NCBI RefSeq assembly: GCF_039134705.1
Contig: NZ_CP146256.1
Span: 806,001 to 870,000, forward strand
Origin: Kineothrix sp. IPX-CK
GTDB lineage: Bacteria; Bacillota; Clostridia; Lachnospirales; Lachnospiraceae
Length of the DNA stretch: 64,000 nt
Direction: 5' to 3'
In this document: piece after piece, positions 24,983-33,874 of the stretch
Numbering within the stretch: the first letter of the stretch is position 1
How the letters are laid out: the number at the start of each line of letters is the position of its first letter
Program-made: the position numbers and the translations under genes
The notes under the pieces: model-generated
What the model was told of the DNA's origin: nothing
Databases searched by the model: none
What the model saw: the letters and a program-made list of their open reading frames with translations, nothing else

Positions 24983-25534
24983 CTATTTTTTCCCCGGAGT
25001 TTCCTTAATGCTTCTTGCAAGCTCTTGATTACCCCGGGTTATTTTTTTGCGTATTCCGCCGATACTTTTCAATACGGATGTGACGTGCTGTTCTTTAGAA
25101 GCTGGCCTCGGAGATGTCTTGTGTTTCCGACGCTGCAATGGCTTGTGAGAAGCTGCAGCAGATGTTTGTACATGCGCCATTGTGCGTATTTGTGAGGAAG
25201 ATTCAACAGCCGCTGCCGAGGCTTTTGCTGCAACAGCTTCTATTTCTATCCGCATCGCCTCACTCTCGTTTCGAAGTTTCCCCATTTCCTCGGAAAGCAT
25301 CGCGATTTGCGACAAAAGCTCCCTTTTCTCATTGGCTGCATTTTGCAAAGCTTCGTTATTCTTAATAATCTTATTTTCCAAAAGACTTACTTTAACATTT
25401 TCTTCAGACGCGATATTTTTTATTCGAGTTTTCAGATCGATAATGGCAGCGTTTAAACTTTCGTTTTCTTCGCGAAGAGCATTCAGAGTTATATCGGTCT
25501 GAGATACGTTATAGCCAAATAAGCTTTTTTTCAT
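24983..25534 (-). CDS. Coiled-coil protein of unknown function
   Basis: 183 residues on the reverse strand. The N-terminus KKSLFGYNVSQTDI followed by a long heptad-rich helix (residues about 18-110, with LREENESLNAAI and NEKRELLSQIAML) recalls the N-terminal part of DivIVA/GpsB-like or other septum-associated coiled-coil proteins. Residues about 110-183 are Ala/Ser-rich and then strongly basic, which may bind nucleic acid or acidic polymers. No membrane segment. It is transcribed alone, between two mobile-like repeat elements. AAGGAATG lies before the ATG. The function is unknown; the DivIVA likeness is weak. Confidence 0.7.
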   Translation of the reverse strand: MKKSLFGYNVSQTDITLNALREENESLNAAIIDLKTRIKNIASEENVKVSLLENKIIKNNEALQNAANEKRELLSQIAMLSEEMGKLRNESEAMRIEIEAVAAKASAAAVESSSQIRTMAHVQTSAAASHKPLQRRKHKTSPRPASKEQHVTSVLKSIGGIRKKITRGNQELARSIKETPGKK

Positions 25535-25567
25535 GATTATTCATTCCTTTATTTTAGGGTTTTATCC

Positions 25568-25726
25568 AGGGCGTGTCTGAAAACTCATTGCACCGTTCTA
25601 AACTTCCCATTTTGCGGTATATTGTGTCATAATTCTTGGGAACGTATCCACGACACCTCCCAATCATTCCTTGCCTCCCACAAAGAAGAACATTCAGCCA
25701 ACACAATCAGTTTTCAGACACGCCCT
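25568..25726. mobile_element. MITE-like element with 18-bp perfect inverted repeats
   Basis: AGGGCGTGTCTGAAAACT at 25568-25585 is perfectly repeated in inverted form at 25709-25726. The GTGTCTGAAAA end is of a type often seen at the tips of insertion sequences, so this 159-base piece is probably a deletion derivative moved by a related transposase. No reading frame of useful length and no clear target duplication were found. It lies in the promoter-side region of the Pel-like operon and could influence its transcription. Confidence 0.65.
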
Positions 25727-25868
25727 AGGGTCAATAGATATTTTGACCCTAATATCATAATATTAGCCTAAGCAGATTGTGTTGTCAATGTCATCCGGAT
25801 TTTGACATTTTTCGAGCCGGAGCATGCGCGAAGAGCGTATTTTTATATACTAAATTTGGGATTTTTAC

Positions 25869-25896
25869 TTGAATCCATACATGCGATGTATTATAG
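25869..25896 (+). promoter_or_regulatory. Weak promoter candidate for the Pel-like operon
   Basis: TTGAAT at 25869-25874 and TTATAG at 25891-25896 are 16 bases apart, about 54 bases before the start codon of the SDR-PelD gene. The match to consensus is moderate. An upstream TTGACA at about 25802 has no partner at the right distance. Confidence 0.3.
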
Positions 25897-25949
25897 TTAT
25901 ATTCAAGATTCAATTCGTTTTTATCAAAAGCGGGAGAAAAGATTATAGT

Positions 25950-28127
25950 ATGAGCAGCATATTGATCGTAGGCGGTTACGGTACCTTTACGGAGGAATTG
26001 ATCAACAAATTCTATAAAGAGAAATGGCAAATCTACACGCTGACGAATAGCCGGAGGCTTGTAAAGCCTGCACATGTATTTGAGCAGTATACCTTCGCTT
26101 ATGACAGCGGCAGCGTGGAAGAGGTCATAACGAGCTGTCGTCCGGATGCGATTTTGTTCACAGGGGCTTATGACCCGCTTTATCGGTGGGAGGACGAGCA
26201 CGTGCAGGAGGAATCGCTGAACTACATTGCTGGACTGAGCAATCTTCTTATGTCCGCAGTGGCCTTTGGAGTGCGGCATTTCGTTTATGTGTCCTCAGAC
26301 AGGGTGTATGAGGATGAATATGCGGTGGATATCAGGGAGGAGATGCCGGTTTCACCTAATAGCTTTCAGGGGATGACGATTTCCCAGGGAGAGAACCTGG
26401 CGATGCACTTTAATGCGACGACGCAGATGGAAGTGACGATCCTGCGCATTGCCCGTATGTATGGGATTCCTGTGAACCGAGAGTCTTGCACCGATATTTA
26501 TTCCAGAATGTGCATGAAGGCGTTAGTATCAGGCAGACTGTCTGTGAACGCGAAGCGGGTGCTGTCTGCGCTGTATGTGAAGGACGGCGTGGAAGCGGTG
26601 TATCTTTTGATCGATGCGCCGGAAAGAAAGCACAGACTTTACCATGTTTCTTCCATGGAGGAAGTAACCGAAGACGAGGTTGCTGAGATCATCCGGGAAA
26701 AATATTCTCATCCTGTGGAAATCGTGGACCGCACTGTAGGTCTGCGCCAGCGGGTTATTTTATCCAACGAAAGATTTTGCTCGGAATTCCCCTTTCAGGT
26801 GAGGAACGGGTACGAAGAAATGATTCCTATGATTATCGCTCACATGAAGCGCCATAAGAATCTTTTTTTACATAATGACGAACAATATGAGGGCAAGAGG
26901 TTTCAGGACCGGATGCTCCGTCTGCTGAAAAAGGCGGTTCCGTTTTTGGAGACCGTAATCTTTTTCTTTCCGGTTTATTTTTTGAACATCCAAGCAGAGG
27001 GCGGCTCTTATTTGGGACAGATTAATTTCTACTTGTTATATGTACTTCTTTTTGCGGTGGTACACGGCAGGCAGCAGGCAATTTTCTCCGCCTTGCTCAG
27101 CGTAATCGGCTACTGCTTCGGGCAGATGTATACGACTTCTGGATTTTCCTTATTAATAGATATCAATACTTACATATGGACTGCACAGATTTTTATTGTG
27201 GGCCTGACAGTGGGACATTTGAAGGATAAGTTCCGCGAGACAGAGGAGGACAAGAACGAGCGGATCGACTTCCTCTCGGACAGGCTGAGCGATATTACTG
27301 TAATCAATTCCAGCAATACGAGGATCAAGAATTATTTTGCGGAAAAATTGATCAGCAGTGCGGAAGGTGTCGGACGTATTTACGAAATCACCTCAAGGCT
27401 CGAACGGGCCAAGACGGGAGAGGTGCTGTTTTCTGCTCTCGATACTCTATCCGAGATCATGGAAACGAGAGACGTTTCGATTTATCTCGTTTCCAACGAG
27501 AACTATTGCCGCCTGGCCTCGGCTTCCAGCGAGAAGGCCCGTTCCCTGGGCAAATCGTTGGCAATAGCCGACTATGGGGCAATGTTTGACGTGATGATGA
27601 GGAAACAGGTTTATATCAACCGGTCGTTAGACACCGAGCTTCCTATGATGGGAAGCGCACTTTTTGACGATAAAGGCATTATGAGAATCGTTGTGCTGCT
27701 CTGGAATATTCCCTATGAGCAGATGACTTTGTATCAGGCGAACCTTCTGACGGTGGTGGGTGCCCTCGTATATTCCATGGTAGTCCGCGATGCAGATTAT
27801 ATGGATGCGCTGGCATACCGCAGATTTCTTCCCGGAACGGGTATCCTTCAGGCGGAGGCATTCGAGTCGATGTTAGATATCTATCGGAATGCGGGAGAGA
27901 AGGGGTATGCGCAGTCCAGCGTTCTCTATATTCAATCAAAAGGCATGCCGCTTACGGAGCTAAGCAGTAAGATTCGTTTGCTGCTGCGCGACACGGATTA
28001 TGCAGGAGTGGTAGCGGGAGGCGGTATAGCGGTGCTTCTGACCAATACGAATAAGAACGAGGCGGCATATGTAAAGGCACGCCTGGAAGAGAATGGGATC
28101 GTTACTTATCAGGAGCAGAAAATATGA
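25950..28127 (+). CDS. pelD: SDR-PelD fusion: degenerate epimerase domain, membrane segments, GAF, degenerate GGDEF
   Basis: The start is ATG 25950 with GGGAGA 10 bases upstream; longer in-frame versions lack a site. 725 residues. Residues 1-290 are an extended SDR fold (ILIVGGYGTF, FVYVSSDRVYE), but the catalytic YxxxK is replaced by MTISQ and the third loop Gly by Thr, so it is probably not an enzyme. Residues about 315-430 hold four membrane helices (FLETVIFFFPVYFL, FYLLYVLLFAVVHG and two more). A GAF-like domain spans about 465-600. The end is a degenerate GGDEF (AGGGI) with a preserved I-site RDTD at about 680-683. PelD is the c-di-GMP receptor that activates PelF. The stop overlaps pelE. 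Confidence 0.75.
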   Translation: MSSILIVGGYGTFTEELINKFYKEKWQIYTLTNSRRLVKPAHVFEQYTFAYDSGSVEEVITSCRPDAILFTGAYDPLYRWEDEHVQEESLNYIAGLSNLLMSAVAFGVRHFVYVSSDRVYEDEYAVDIREEMPVSPNSFQGMTISQGENLAMHFNATTQMEVTILRIARMYGIPVNRESCTDIYSRMCMKALVSGRLSVNAKRVLSALYVKDGVEAVYLLIDAPERKHRLYHVSSMEEVTEDEVAEIIREKYSHPVEIVDRTVGLRQRVILSNERFCSEFPFQVRNGYEEMIPMIIAHMKRHKNLFLHNDEQYEGKRFQDRMLRLLKKAVPFLETVIFFFPVYFLNIQAEGGSYLGQINFYLLYVLLFAVVHGRQQAIFSALLSVIGYCFGQMYTTSGFSLLIDINTYIWTAQIFIVGLTVGHLKDKFRETEEDKNERIDFLSDRLSDITVINSSNTRIKNYFAEKLISSAEGVGRIYEITSRLERAKTGEVLFSALDTLSEIMETRDVSIYLVSNENYCRLASASSEKARSLGKSLAIADYGAMFDVMMRKQVYINRSLDTELPMMGSALFDDKGIMRIVVLLWNIPYEQMTLYQANLLTVVGALVYSMVVRDADYMDALAYRRFLPGTGILQAEAFESMLDIYRNAGEKGYAQSSVLYIQSKGMPLTELSSKIRLLLRDTDYAGVVAGGGIAVLLTNTNKNEAAYVKARLEENGIVTYQEQKI

Positions 28128-29047
28128 CAGGGATTGGACCGGTTATGGCAATTTGCATAGGAAATGTACTCGTGGCATTAGGTATATTCTTCTGGGCCTG
28201 CTTCCAGAAAAAGGGCAGGCGCAGCACAGGATTCTTAATCGCATGGTTCATTTTTATCGTTCCTTTCTTCGGACTATTGTATCTGCTGCTCAGCCGTTTT
28301 ATTAGTTTTTTGAATCGCAGGAAGAACGTGGATATGAGCGATGTAAGCTTCAGTCAGGAGAGAGAGAAGCTTGTTCTGCCTCCGGATCTGGAGACGGAGA
28401 TGAATTATGTTCCTATTCAGGATGCCATGGCGGTTTCGGATACTTTAAGCCTTCGCCGCCTGATTCTGGATGCGCTTAGAAACGATGCGAAGAGAACTGT
28501 GGCCAGTATTGCGGTAGCCATGAACAGCAAGGATACGGAGACTTCCCATTATGCGGCATCAGTTATTCTCGATGCGTTGTCGGAGTTTCGTTCCACCGCT
28601 CAGAATATGATCGAGCATACCCAGAAGCTTCCGGAGGACGTGGAGATGAACCTGCTTACCTTCGACTATATCCATGAGGTGCTGAAGATGAAGATTATGA
28701 CGAATATGGAGCAGGAAGCTTATATTTACACACTGGATAATGTTGCGGAGAATCTTTTTACCCATAATCTTTGGTATATGAGTGCGACTCATTATCTTTG
28801 GATGACAGATTGGTTTATTAGCCTTAAGGACTATAATATGGCGGATAAGTGGGTATCCAGAGCCGGACAGTACAGACCTAATGTGCTGGATACTTTTAAG
28901 GCGAGACTGCATTTATATTATAATCAGCGCAATCAGACAGCTTTTTTCGAATGTCTGGATGAGCTTGGCGATAGTGATGTGGCAGTGGATGAAGAGATTC
29001 TGAATCTGTTTCGATTGTACGGTAACCAGAAGGATAGGAGCTTATGA
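28124..29047 (+). CDS. pelE: PelE-like membrane protein with helical repeat domain
   Basis: 307 residues. Two N-terminal membrane helices (about 5-26 and 37-62) are followed by a cytoplasmic helical region from about 95, with the NDAKRTVASIAVAMNSKDTETSHYAAS segment typical of PelE-like proteins and later TPR-like helices (FTHNLWYMSATHYLW, DYNMADKWVSRAG). In known systems PelE bridges PelD to PelF and PelG at the inner membrane. It overlaps pelD by 4 bases and the DUF2194 gene by 4 bases. The call rests on order, topology and this segment; sequence identity to Gram-negative PelE is expected to be low. Confidence 0.7.
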   Translation: MTGIGPVMAICIGNVLVALGIFFWACFQKKGRRSTGFLIAWFIFIVPFFGLLYLLLSRFISFLNRRKNVDMSDVSFSQEREKLVLPPDLETEMNYVPIQDAMAVSDTLSLRRLILDALRNDAKRTVASIAVAMNSKDTETSHYAASVILDALSEFRSTAQNMIEHTQKLPEDVEMNLLTFDYIHEVLKMKIMTNMEQEAYIYTLDNVAENLFTHNLWYMSATHYLWMTDWFISLKDYNMADKWVSRAGQYRPNVLDTFKARLHLYYNQRNQTAFFECLDELGDSDVAVDEEILNLFRLYGNQKDRSL

Positions 29048-30870
29048 TTTCAAAAGGAAATTATTTTGTAATTTTCATATTGTTGTTTATGGTCTTTGTC
29101 ATGTTCATGTTTGCAGGTGTTTCGTCCAATGTACTGTCGGCTACATCGGAAAATACCAGAGCTGAAGATAAGGCCGAGGTCAGCTATGAGGACAGAGAGG
29201 TCTTTCCTGCGCAGCAGAAGCGGAGTGTTGCCATCCTCACATCATACGGTGAAAATGCAGTTTCCAGGCTTCTTGAGGAATGGTGTGTTTATAATAAATA
29301 TCCCTATCAGCTTTATACCTCGTGGGTGCCGGAGGAGGAAATAGGTGCCTATGATTTGCTGCTGTTCGGAGATTATGAGCTGACGGCTAAGAACAGCGAT
29401 ATTCTATACTCCTATGCGAAGCTGGGCAAGACTATGATTTTTACAAAGCTTCCGGTTTATGATGAGATTGCTGGAGATTCGCGGTTTGCCGCCTTTTTTG
29501 GCATCAAAGAGGGAGTAGAGGGAGAAATGAAGGCGGACGGAATCAAGATATTTTCTGATTTCATGCTGAATAAGGAGAGAGTGTATAAAGAAGGTGATTA
29601 CTTCGGGGAGGAGGATGACACTCAGATTGAAGTACCGTATTATTCACTGACGTCGGGTTATGAAGTGTATGCGGTAGGTGTCCTGGAGAACCAGAAGGAG
29701 CTTGGCATCGAGGATAAGGATTTGCCGCCTCTTCTTTGGAAGACTACCACTGAGAAGTCTTTCATTTTCTCGGTGAACAGCGATATCTTTGATGGAATGC
29801 CCCTGCTCGGTATCCTTACCGGCTTCATGGCACAGGAGGGAGACGTATTTCTTTATCCCATAGTAAATGCCCAGACGATTTCGGTGCTGAATTATCCGTA
29901 TTTTTCCGGCGAAAACGATGAGACGATGCAGAAGTTATACAGCCGCAGCTCCGAGGCGGTAGCCAGAGATCTGCTTTGGTCTAACATTGTCCAGATATTG
30001 AAAAATTACGGCAGTTCCTATAGCTTTTTTGCTTCTTCGAAATTGGATTACGGGTCGGACGAAGTGGAACGCGCAGATTATCTTAATTTTTACCTGCGGG
30101 AGATAAGCAAGCTTCCGGGTGATATGGGATTGTCCTTCGGCCATGTGTCGGATACGGGCCTGAATGAGATACAAAAGGATAACCAGCAGTTTTTGGAGAA
30201 AAACCTGCCGGAATACGGCTTTACGGCTTTATACGCGGCGGACTTTAAGCCTGAGGAAATGACAGAGAATTCGAAATACGAGAATCTGAAGGATATAAGG
30301 CTGATTATGTCGGGATATGAGGAAGGGGATTCCCTGATAGATTTTCTGGACGGCGGCATTCTCTCTGTGAAATTCAATCTGGATGGTTACCAGCATGAGA
30401 CAATGGACGACCTGCGCATGATTTGTGTAGAAAATGCTCTGGGAATGTGTAACATGGAGGTGGATATCGGACGGGTATTTTATCCTGAAAGCGACGAGGA
30501 CGAATGGAACAATCTAAGCCTGAAATGGTCCAGGGGCGATACGTATTTCAAGGATTTTTCCAAGCTGGATACGGTATCCTTGTATGAGATGGAAAAGCGT
30601 ATCAGACGCTTTATGGCGCTTGATTATGTTTATGAGCGGGACGAAGAGGGCATAATGGTTCGGATGAAGAATTTCGAAGAAGAGGCTTACTTCGTGCTCT
30701 GTACCTATAATAACAGCGTGCAATCTGCAGAGAATGCCGATGTGGAGCAACTTTCCGATACGGCTTACCTGATAAGGGCTTTGGCTCCGGAGATAAGGAT
30801 TCGTTTATCGGAGGAAAATGTCCTGGAAAAGCCGGAAAATAACAGGACGGTTCCCAGTAACCCGCAGTAA
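29044..30870 (+). CDS. DUF2194 membrane-anchored protein in the PelA position
   Basis: 608 residues. One N-terminal membrane helix (about 7-30) and a large extracytoplasmic part. Residues about 60-190 form an alpha/beta domain (VAILTSYGENAVSRLL, YDLLLFGDYEL) and about 280-520 look like a degenerate polysaccharide-deacetylase fold typical of DUF2194 (SVLNYPYFSG, SYSFFASSKLDYG, MGLSFGHVSDTG). The full His-His-Asp metal set of active deacetylases is not evident. In Gram-negatives, PelA modifies and cuts the polymer in the periplasm. This protein sits between PelE and PelF, so it may do a related job outside the membrane. Its stop is 20 bases before pelF. Confidence 0.65.
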   Translation: MISKGNYFVIFILLFMVFVMFMFAGVSSNVLSATSENTRAEDKAEVSYEDREVFPAQQKRSVAILTSYGENAVSRLLEEWCVYNKYPYQLYTSWVPEEEIGAYDLLLFGDYELTAKNSDILYSYAKLGKTMIFTKLPVYDEIAGDSRFAAFFGIKEGVEGEMKADGIKIFSDFMLNKERVYKEGDYFGEEDDTQIEVPYYSLTSGYEVYAVGVLENQKELGIEDKDLPPLLWKTTTEKSFIFSVNSDIFDGMPLLGILTGFMAQEGDVFLYPIVNAQTISVLNYPYFSGENDETMQKLYSRSSEAVARDLLWSNIVQILKNYGSSYSFFASSKLDYGSDEVERADYLNFYLREISKLPGDMGLSFGHVSDTGLNEIQKDNQQFLEKNLPEYGFTALYAADFKPEEMTENSKYENLKDIRLIMSGYEEGDSLIDFLDGGILSVKFNLDGYQHETMDDLRMICVENALGMCNMEVDIGRVFYPESDEDEWNNLSLKWSRGDTYFKDFSKLDTVSLYEMEKRIRRFMALDYVYERDEEGIMVRMKNFEEEAYFVLCTYNNSVQSAENADVEQLSDTAYLIRALAPEIRIRLSEENVLEKPENNRTVPSNPQ

Positions 30871-30890
30871 GACTGGCAGGAGGATTGGAT

Positions 30891-32342
30891 ATGATTGTAT
30901 GCATGATAGCGGAGGGGTGTTATCCTTATGTTGTCGGCGGTGTATCCAGTTGGATACACAGCATCATTCGGTTGTTTCCGAATATAGAATTTAAATTGAT
31001 TACAATAGTTGCCGACCGTAGTGTAAGCGGCAAATTCGCCTATAAGCTTCCGGATAATCTGACGGAGATTCACGAGGTGTATCTTCAGGACGTGGACTGG
31101 ATAGGACATCATAAGGCGGGGAAGAAACGGCTTCATCTAAGCGATGAGGAGGCCGAGGCTCTGCGCAGCCTGGTAATCGGCGAGGATGTAGACTGGATGA
31201 GAGTGTTTTCTATGTTTAATAAGAGGAAAATCTCCATTAACCATATATTGATGAGTCCGGAATTTCTTGAGATTACGAAAGAATATTATTCCATGAAATT
31301 CTCAGACATAACCTTTTCGGACTTTCTATGGACGCTGCGCTCTATCTATCTGCCGCTTTTTTTCGCATTAAAATGTAAGCCGCCCAAGGCTGACATTTAT
31401 CATTGCGTGGCTACGGGCTATGCCGGAATCATCGGCAGCAAGGCGTTCTCCATGTATCCTGATTCTAAGCTGCTCATCAGCGAACACGGTATTTATACGA
31501 GGGAGAGGGAAGAGGAGATTATTAAGGCAAAATGGGTACAGGGAGTGTACAAGACTATTTGGATCGAGCAGTTTCGCAAGATGTCCAAATGTGCTTATCA
31601 CTATGCGGATTTGGTGACCGCACTTTTCGAGCATGCGCGCACTTTGCAGATAGAGCTGGGATGTCCTGCAGGCAAGGCTATCGTGACGCCTAACGGCATC
31701 GATGCGGAGCGGTTTGCGGCAGTTTCGGGGAAGGATCCGGAGGATCCTTATATCAATGTGGGTGCGATTCTTCGTGTGACACCAATTAAGGATGTAAAGA
31801 CGATGATTAATGCGTTTTATTACGCACACGAGAAAGAACCCCGGCTGAAGCTTTGGATTATGGGACCTGACGATGAGAATCCTGAATACGCACAGGACTG
31901 CAAAGATCTGGTAAAGGCTTTGCAGGCGGAAAACATTGAATTTACAGGAAGTATTCAGACGACGGATTATATCGGACGGATGGATATGACGATTCTTACC
32001 AGCATCAGCGAAGGCCAGCCGCTTACGATTCTTGAGGGTTTTGCGGCGAAGAAACCTTGCATCGCCACTAACGTAGGTAACTGCTACGGCTTAGTTTACG
32101 GAGAAGACGATTCTTTCGGTGAGGCAGGTATTGTTGTGCCCGTTATGAATATTTCCGAAATTACCCGTGCGATCTTAAGGCTGGCCGAACATCCCGAGAT
32201 GGCTCGCCGGATGGGAGAGAATGGATATAACCGTCTGATGAACAAATATAAAAGTGTCTATATGGAGGAAGCATACCGTAAGATATACCGAACGCTTGGT
32301 TCGGCGGAATATACGGAAGAGATCTTCGTACCTCACCCATAG
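30891..32342 (+). CDS. pelF: PelF glycosyltransferase (GT4)
   Basis: The start is ATG 30891, 7 bases after AGGAGG; an upstream in-frame TTG is less likely. 483 residues. The N-terminus IAEGCYPYVVGGVSSWIH is the PelF signature. The donor domain has VTPNGIDAERF, ILRVTPIKDVKTMINAF and TSISEGQPLTILEGFAAKKP, with the EX7E pair in SEGQPLTILE. PelF is the soluble polymerase of Pel, using UDP-HexNAc (GalNAc and GlcNAc in the Pseudomonas system; a UDP-hexose cannot be ruled out here). It is expected to work with PelD, PelE and PelG. The most securely identified gene of the operon. Confidence 0.92.
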   Translation: MIVCMIAEGCYPYVVGGVSSWIHSIIRLFPNIEFKLITIVADRSVSGKFAYKLPDNLTEIHEVYLQDVDWIGHHKAGKKRLHLSDEEAEALRSLVIGEDVDWMRVFSMFNKRKISINHILMSPEFLEITKEYYSMKFSDITFSDFLWTLRSIYLPLFFALKCKPPKADIYHCVATGYAGIIGSKAFSMYPDSKLLISEHGIYTREREEEIIKAKWVQGVYKTIWIEQFRKMSKCAYHYADLVTALFEHARTLQIELGCPAGKAIVTPNGIDAERFAAVSGKDPEDPYINVGAILRVTPIKDVKTMINAFYYAHEKEPRLKLWIMGPDDENPEYAQDCKDLVKALQAENIEFTGSIQTTDYIGRMDMTILTSISEGQPLTILEGFAAKKPCIATNVGNCYGLVYGEDDSFGEAGIVVPVMNISEITRAILRLAEHPEMARRMGENGYNRLMNKYKSVYMEEAYRKIYRTLGSAEYTEEIFVPHP

Positions 32343-32384
32343 CGGGGAGCTTCATAGGTTACAACGGAAAGGGAGGCATAGCAT

Positions 32385-33860
32385 ATGGCCGGTCTTGGCA
32401 TTCAGTTAAATAAAATATTCGATAAACGGTCGGTAGCCGCCGCCCTTTACGGGATAGGCTTTAGCTTTGTATACACGATTGCACCTATGCTGGTGGTCAT
32501 CGGTTGTCTGTTTGCGATGTATAAGGTGCTGGGATTCGATACGGTAGGGTATCTGGAAAGAGAGACGTTTTCCAGCAGCATTCTCTATATATTCATCTTT
32601 TCCCTTCTGACCTCCGCCCCTTTTAACTCTGTGCTGTCGAAATTCCAGACGGATAAGATATATGAGCAGAGATATGAGGATATCAGACCTTGTATTTATG
32701 TGGGAACGATTACAAACCTGACCTTTTCCTCCATGGTGGCGATTCCGTTCTATATTTATGAAACCATAGTGGGCGGCGTTCCGGTATATTATGTGTTTAC
32801 TACTTATATGGGATTTCTTGGGTTGTCACTGACCTTTTCCACGATGGTGTATAACTCGATTTTAAAGCAGTATAAGAAAATATCCTTATACTTTATATGC
32901 TGCATGGGGGTAAGTTTTATTCTGTCCGCGATTTTCCGTTTTGGACTTGGATTTTCTATTACGTATAGTATGCTGCTTTCGCTGACTATTGGCTTTCTGC
33001 TCATTGCATCCCTGGAGCTTGCCAATGTGCTGCAATACTTTCCGGCCAATAGCCGAAACTATAAAGCTGTGCTTCATTATTACAGAATATACTGGAAACT
33101 GATCGTTTCTAATTTTCTTTATACTCTGGGGTTGTTCATTCATAATTTCGTATTCTGGACCCAGCCGTGGCACATGGTCGTCCGTAATACCTACGTAAGC
33201 AATCAGCCTTATGATATGGCATCCTGTCTGGCCATGTTCACCAATATTTCTGCCAGTGTGCTGTTCATCTCCAGAGTGGAAATGCATTTCCACGAGAGAT
33301 ATAAGGATTATACGGAGGCCGTTATCGGCGGCAAACTGGATAGTATCGAGAAGGCGAAGAAGCGGATGTTTAGAGGGCTTTCCTCGCAGCTTCTCTCCCT
33401 TGTGCATATTCAGTTCATCGTGTCAGTCATTGTCTATCTGGTTGCAATCGTGGTACTTCCCTTTATGGGATTCTCGGGGATGGTTATGGAGATATATCCT
33501 CAGCTTGCCGTGGGATATTTCATTTCCTATCTGATGTATTCAGAGCTTTTGTTCCTGTATTACTTCGATGATCTGACAGGAGCAATGATAAACGGCATTA
33601 TATTTGCGGGAGTAGCGCTTATAGGCTCTATATTTTCCGCAAGGCTGCCTGCTATCTGGTATGGGGCGGGATTTACGGCGGCGGCGTTTGCAGCGTTTAC
33701 CTTTTCCTATTTCAGGCTCCGCTCCGTGGAGAAAAACCTGGATAATCACATCTTCTGCCGGGGAACAGTGCTGAAGCAAGTGAATTCGGATATGCCGGAG
33801 GCGGATGTTTATAATATATATAGAGGGAAAACGGATTTGAAAAAATCAAAGGTACGATGA
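32385..33860 (+). CDS. pelG: PelG polysaccharide transporter (MOP family)
   Basis: 491 residues with about 12 hydrophobic helices. It begins AGLGIQLNKIFDKRS, as PelG proteins do, and has YERETFSSSILY-like and FNSVLSKFQTDKIYEQRYEDI segments in the first third. PelG is a Wzx-like transporter thought to form the inner-membrane path for the polymer made by PelF. GGGAGGC lies upstream of the ATG. It is 42 bases after pelF, and its stop overlaps the region ahead of the DUF2304 gene. A basic tail after the last helix should be cytoplasmic. Confidence 0.9.
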   Translation: MAGLGIQLNKIFDKRSVAAALYGIGFSFVYTIAPMLVVIGCLFAMYKVLGFDTVGYLERETFSSSILYIFIFSLLTSAPFNSVLSKFQTDKIYEQRYEDIRPCIYVGTITNLTFSSMVAIPFYIYETIVGGVPVYYVFTTYMGFLGLSLTFSTMVYNSILKQYKKISLYFICCMGVSFILSAIFRFGLGFSITYSMLLSLTIGFLLIASLELANVLQYFPANSRNYKAVLHYYRIYWKLIVSNFLYTLGLFIHNFVFWTQPWHMVVRNTYVSNQPYDMASCLAMFTNISASVLFISRVEMHFHERYKDYTEAVIGGKLDSIEKAKKRMFRGLSSQLLSLVHIQFIVSVIVYLVAIVVLPFMGFSGMVMEIYPQLAVGYFISYLMYSELLFLYYFDDLTGAMINGIIFAGVALIGSIFSARLPAIWYGAGFTAAAFAAFTFSYFRLRSVEKNLDNHIFCRGTVLKQVNSDMPEADVYNIYRGKTDLKKSKVR

Positions 33861-33874
33861 CAAGGAGGGCACAT

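Larger units (their letters stand above)
25535..25949. other. Intergenic region upstream of the Pel-like operon
   Basis: This 415-base gap lies between the reverse-strand coiled-coil gene and the SDR-PelD gene, so it holds both promoters. It contains a 159-base inverted-repeat element (25568-25726) and, directly after it, the hairpin AGGGTCAA (25727-25734) with TTGACCCT (25743-25750), which lacks a T tail and may be an operator rather than a terminator. A weak promoter candidate for the operon follows at 25869-25896. No coding region is supported. Confidence 0.5.

Noticed and set aside
24677..25726. CRISPR array
   Set aside because: The repeats here are single inverted pairs, not regularly spaced direct repeats.
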